Under the pieces are notes generated by a model that saw only the letters and a list, made by a program, of their open reading frames with translations, was not told the DNA's origin and searched no databases. A DNA stretch of 64,000 nucleotides from an uncultured Pigmentiphaga sp. (GTDB taxonomy: Bacteria > Pseudomonadota > Gammaproteobacteria > Burkholderiales > Burkholderiaceae_B), in the NCBI GenBank assembly GCA_937891425.1, contig CALAGD010000037.1, forward strand, positions 1-64,000. The letters are read 5' to 3'. Shown piece by piece: positions 62,266 through 64,000 of the stretch (the stretch's first letter is position 1; each line of letters opens with the position of its first letter). The position numbers and the translations under genes were made by a program.

Positions 62266-64000
62266 CTAGGAGGCCATGCCTGAGTGGCGCAGCAGTGGCT
62301 CGATCGACGGATCGCGTCCACGGAACGCACGGAACGATTCGATGGCGGGACGGCTGCCCCCTACGGCCAGGATTTCGCGCCGGAAGCGCTCGCCAACGGC
62401 CGGCAGCAGCCGCGTCGATCCTCCATCAGGGTTTGCTGCGGCGGCTTCCTCGAAAGCGGCGAACGCATCGGCTGACAGCACTTCAGCCCATTTGTAGCTG
62501 TAGTATCCGGCGCCATAGCCGCCCGCAAAGATATGCGAGAAGCTGTGTGGCAGGCGATGCCAGTCAGGTGGCGTGATCACGGCGACTTCCGCGCGCACAT
62601 CGCGCAGGATGTCGAGCACTGCGTCGATGTTCAGCTGTCCGGTGCGCTCATGCACCAGCATGTCGAAAAGGGCGAACTCGATCTGCCGCACGGTGGCAAG
62701 ACCACTCTGGAAGTTGCGCGCCGCGACCAGCTTATCGTAAAGCTCGCGGTCGATCGGCCGGCCCGTCTCGACATGGGCGCTCAGACTCTGCAGGACATCC
62801 CATTCCCAACAGAAGTTCTCCATGAACTGTGAGGGTAGTTCGACCGCGTCCCACTCGACACTGGAAAAGGGGGACGCGCCCAAGTCATCCACTTCCGACA
62901 ACAGCGCGTGCAGGGCATGGCCGGTCTCGTGGAACAGGGTGATGATGTCGTCGTGCGTGAGCAGGGACGGCAGCTCGGCCGTGGGAGCCGCAAAATTGCA
63001 GGTGAGAAAGACCACGGGCGTCTGCAGTCCGCGCTTGGTGCGGCGGCGCGCACGGTCAATATCGACCCAGGCGCCACCTTGCTTGCCTGTACGAGCGTAC
63101 AGGTCGAGGTAGAGGTGCCCCGCCACGCTGTCATCGCGGTTACGCACCTGGACCACCTGCACGTCGGGGTGCCACACCGGCGCCGCAACATGCTCCATGC
63201 GAATGCCGAACAGACGGTTCAGCACTTCGAACAGGCCTTCCAGTACCCGGGACAGCGGAAAATACTGCTTCAGTTCTTCCTCAGAGTAATCGAAGCGCTC
63301 CTGACGCAGCCGTTCCGACACGAATGCCACGTCCCAGGGTTCGAGGGTATCCAGCCCCAGGCGGGTCGCGGCGTATGCGCGCAGCTCCTCGATGTCCTTC
63401 TGGGCATGGGGCTTCGCCCGCGCCGCGAGGTCGCGCAGGAACGTGAGCACCTGTTCGGGCGAGCTGGCCATGCGAGTCTGCAGCTGACGCAGCGCGAAGT
63501 GTTCGAACCCCAGCATGGCGGACTCTTCCGCGCGCAATGCCAGCAGTTCTTCAATAAGCCCTGAGTTGTCGAAGCGTTTGTCGCCCATGTCGGAGGCGCG
63601 TGTTCCGTATGCACGGTACATGCGCTCGCGCAGCTCGCGCTTGGTGGCGTACTGCATGACGGGGATGTAGCAGGGCGCATGCAGAGTCAGCTTCCAGCCC
63701 GCTCGGCCGTCGGCCCGTGCGGCGGCGCGCGCTGCCTCGAGCACGCTGGCCGGTATGCCGTCGAGCTCTTGTTCACTGTCGGTGCAATACGCCCATTGGT
63801 CTGTTGCATCGAGCACGTTCTCGGAGAACTTCTGCGAGGCCTTCGCCTCTTGTTCCGACAGATCCGCGTACCGCGCACGCAGATGCTCTGGCAGCTCAAC
63901 TCCGCTGAGGCGGAAGTCGCGCAGTGCGAGTTCAATGATGCGCTGGCGGGCTGGGGGCAGGGTGTCGAACTCGGTGCTCGCACGCAGCCTCCGGTATTGC
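62266..64000 (-). CDS. prlC: Oligopeptidase A, partial (5' end outside window)
   Basis: Zinc metallopeptidase of the M3A family that degrades peptides, including cleaved signal peptides. The active-site HETGH lies in FHETGHALH. The C-terminal 577 residues are visible; the reading frame continues without a stop to the end of the window (…FDTLPPARQRIIELAL…), so the true start is beyond 64000. The GTG at 63816 is internal. About 100 residues are missing compared with the usual 680. It is the first gene of the minus-strand run at this end. Confidence 0.94.
   Translation of the reverse strand, partial: QYRRLRASTEFDTLPPARQRIIELALRDFRLSGVELPEHLRARYADLSEQEAKASQKFSENVLDATDQWAYCTDSEQELDGIPASVLEAARAAARADGRAGWKLTLHAPCYIPVMQYATKRELRERMYRAYGTRASDMGDKRFDNSGLIEELLALRAEESAMLGFEHFALRQLQTRMASSPEQVLTFLRDLAARAKPHAQKDIEELRAYAATRLGLDTLEPWDVAFVSERLRQERFDYSEEELKQYFPLSRVLEGLFEVLNRLFGIRMEHVAAPVWHPDVQVVQVRNRDDSVAGHLYLDLYARTGKQGGAWVDIDRARRRTKRGLQTPVVFLTCNFAAPTAELPSLLTHDDIITLFHETGHALHALLSEVDDLGASPFSSVEWDAVELPSQFMENFCWEWDVLQSLSAHVETGRPIDRELYDKLVAARNFQSGLATVRQIEFALFDMLVHERTGQLNIDAVLDILRDVRAEVAVITPPDWHRLPHSFSHIFAGGYGAGYYSYKWAEVLSADAFAAFEEAAAANPDGGSTRLLPAVGERFRREILAVGGSRPAIESFRAFRGRDPSIEPLLRHSGMAS

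Overview
The window is a dense, high-GC stretch of bacterial chromosome with short intergenic gaps and many ATGA start/stop overlaps. The gene content points to a betaproteobacterium of the Burkholderiales, most like Alcaligenaceae (Bordetella/Achromobacter/Pusillimonas relatives). Support comes from two Bug/TctC-type orphan solute-binding proteins, the gmk-rpoZ-spoT/greB and rph-rdgB-hemW blocks, a glnA-ntrB-ntrC operon, beta-class GST, and vanillate demethylase with a GntR regulator. I see no phage, transposase, CRISPR array, rRNA or tRNA. The species cannot be named from this window.

Layout. 0-2 kb: a DinB-fold protein and a CynX-type MFS permease. 2.3-9 kb: a D-Ala-D-Ala dipeptidase, then a catabolic island on the minus strand (split UxaA/SuyAB-like dehydratase, mandelate-racemase-family enzyme, Bug binding protein, LysR regulator), with a divergent ketopantoate-reductase-family gene. 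9-15 kb: a periplasmic asparaginase homologue with an altered substrate pocket, thiC behind a TPP riboswitch, a DUF6790-type membrane protein and a MarR/Bcr efflux pair. 15-19 kb: a small secreted protein and a second Bug gene paired with an aldehyde dehydrogenase. 19-28 kb: an NlpC/P60 lipoprotein, LysE exporter, GST, glutathione peroxidase, an hsp20-lon pair, a lytic transglycosylase and Nnr metabolite repair. 27.7-30.8 kb: a GntR regulator and vanAB. 31-39 kb: DUF502 protein, thioredoxin, PIN protein, tadA, a zinc uptake operon (znuCBA) behind Zur-like palindromes, an L,D-carboxypeptidase, a PHP phosphatase and greB. 39-42.5 kb: spoT, rpoZ, gmk. 42.6-50.6 kb: a NUDIX-metallo-beta-lactamase fusion, a truncated haemoglobin/nsrR pair, a MetE-like methyltransferase, Pol IV, a PACE efflux protein, a degenerate NlpD-like protein and yicC. 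50.7-57.9 kb: rph-rdgB-hemW and glnA-ntrBC. 57.9-64 kb (all minus): crotonase, xthA, LuxR regulator, a second VanA-like Rieske oxygenase, a VanZ protein and prlC running off the end.

Most informative regulatory signals: (i) the palindrome TGTATACA in front of the GntR gene, two to three times in front of vanA, and again 31 kb away in front of the second Rieske oxygenase, suggesting one aromatic-acid O-demethylation regulon; (ii) an AT-rich 23-bp palindrome in front of the truncated haemoglobin/nsrR pair; (iii) two Zur-like palindromes and a possible 43-residue membrane peptide at the head of the zinc operon; (iv) a sigma-54 promoter with an upstream NtrC site in front of glnA; (v) an ATAT-N11-ATAT LysR-type site in the divergent promoter of the dehydratase cluster.

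No wholly new defence or mobile system is evident. The best leads for new biology are the uncharacterised split-dehydratase/enolase pathway, the asparaginase homologue lacking two substrate-binding residues, the proposed Rieske regulon, and the link between zinc uptake and a His-tagged cell-wall carboxypeptidase.
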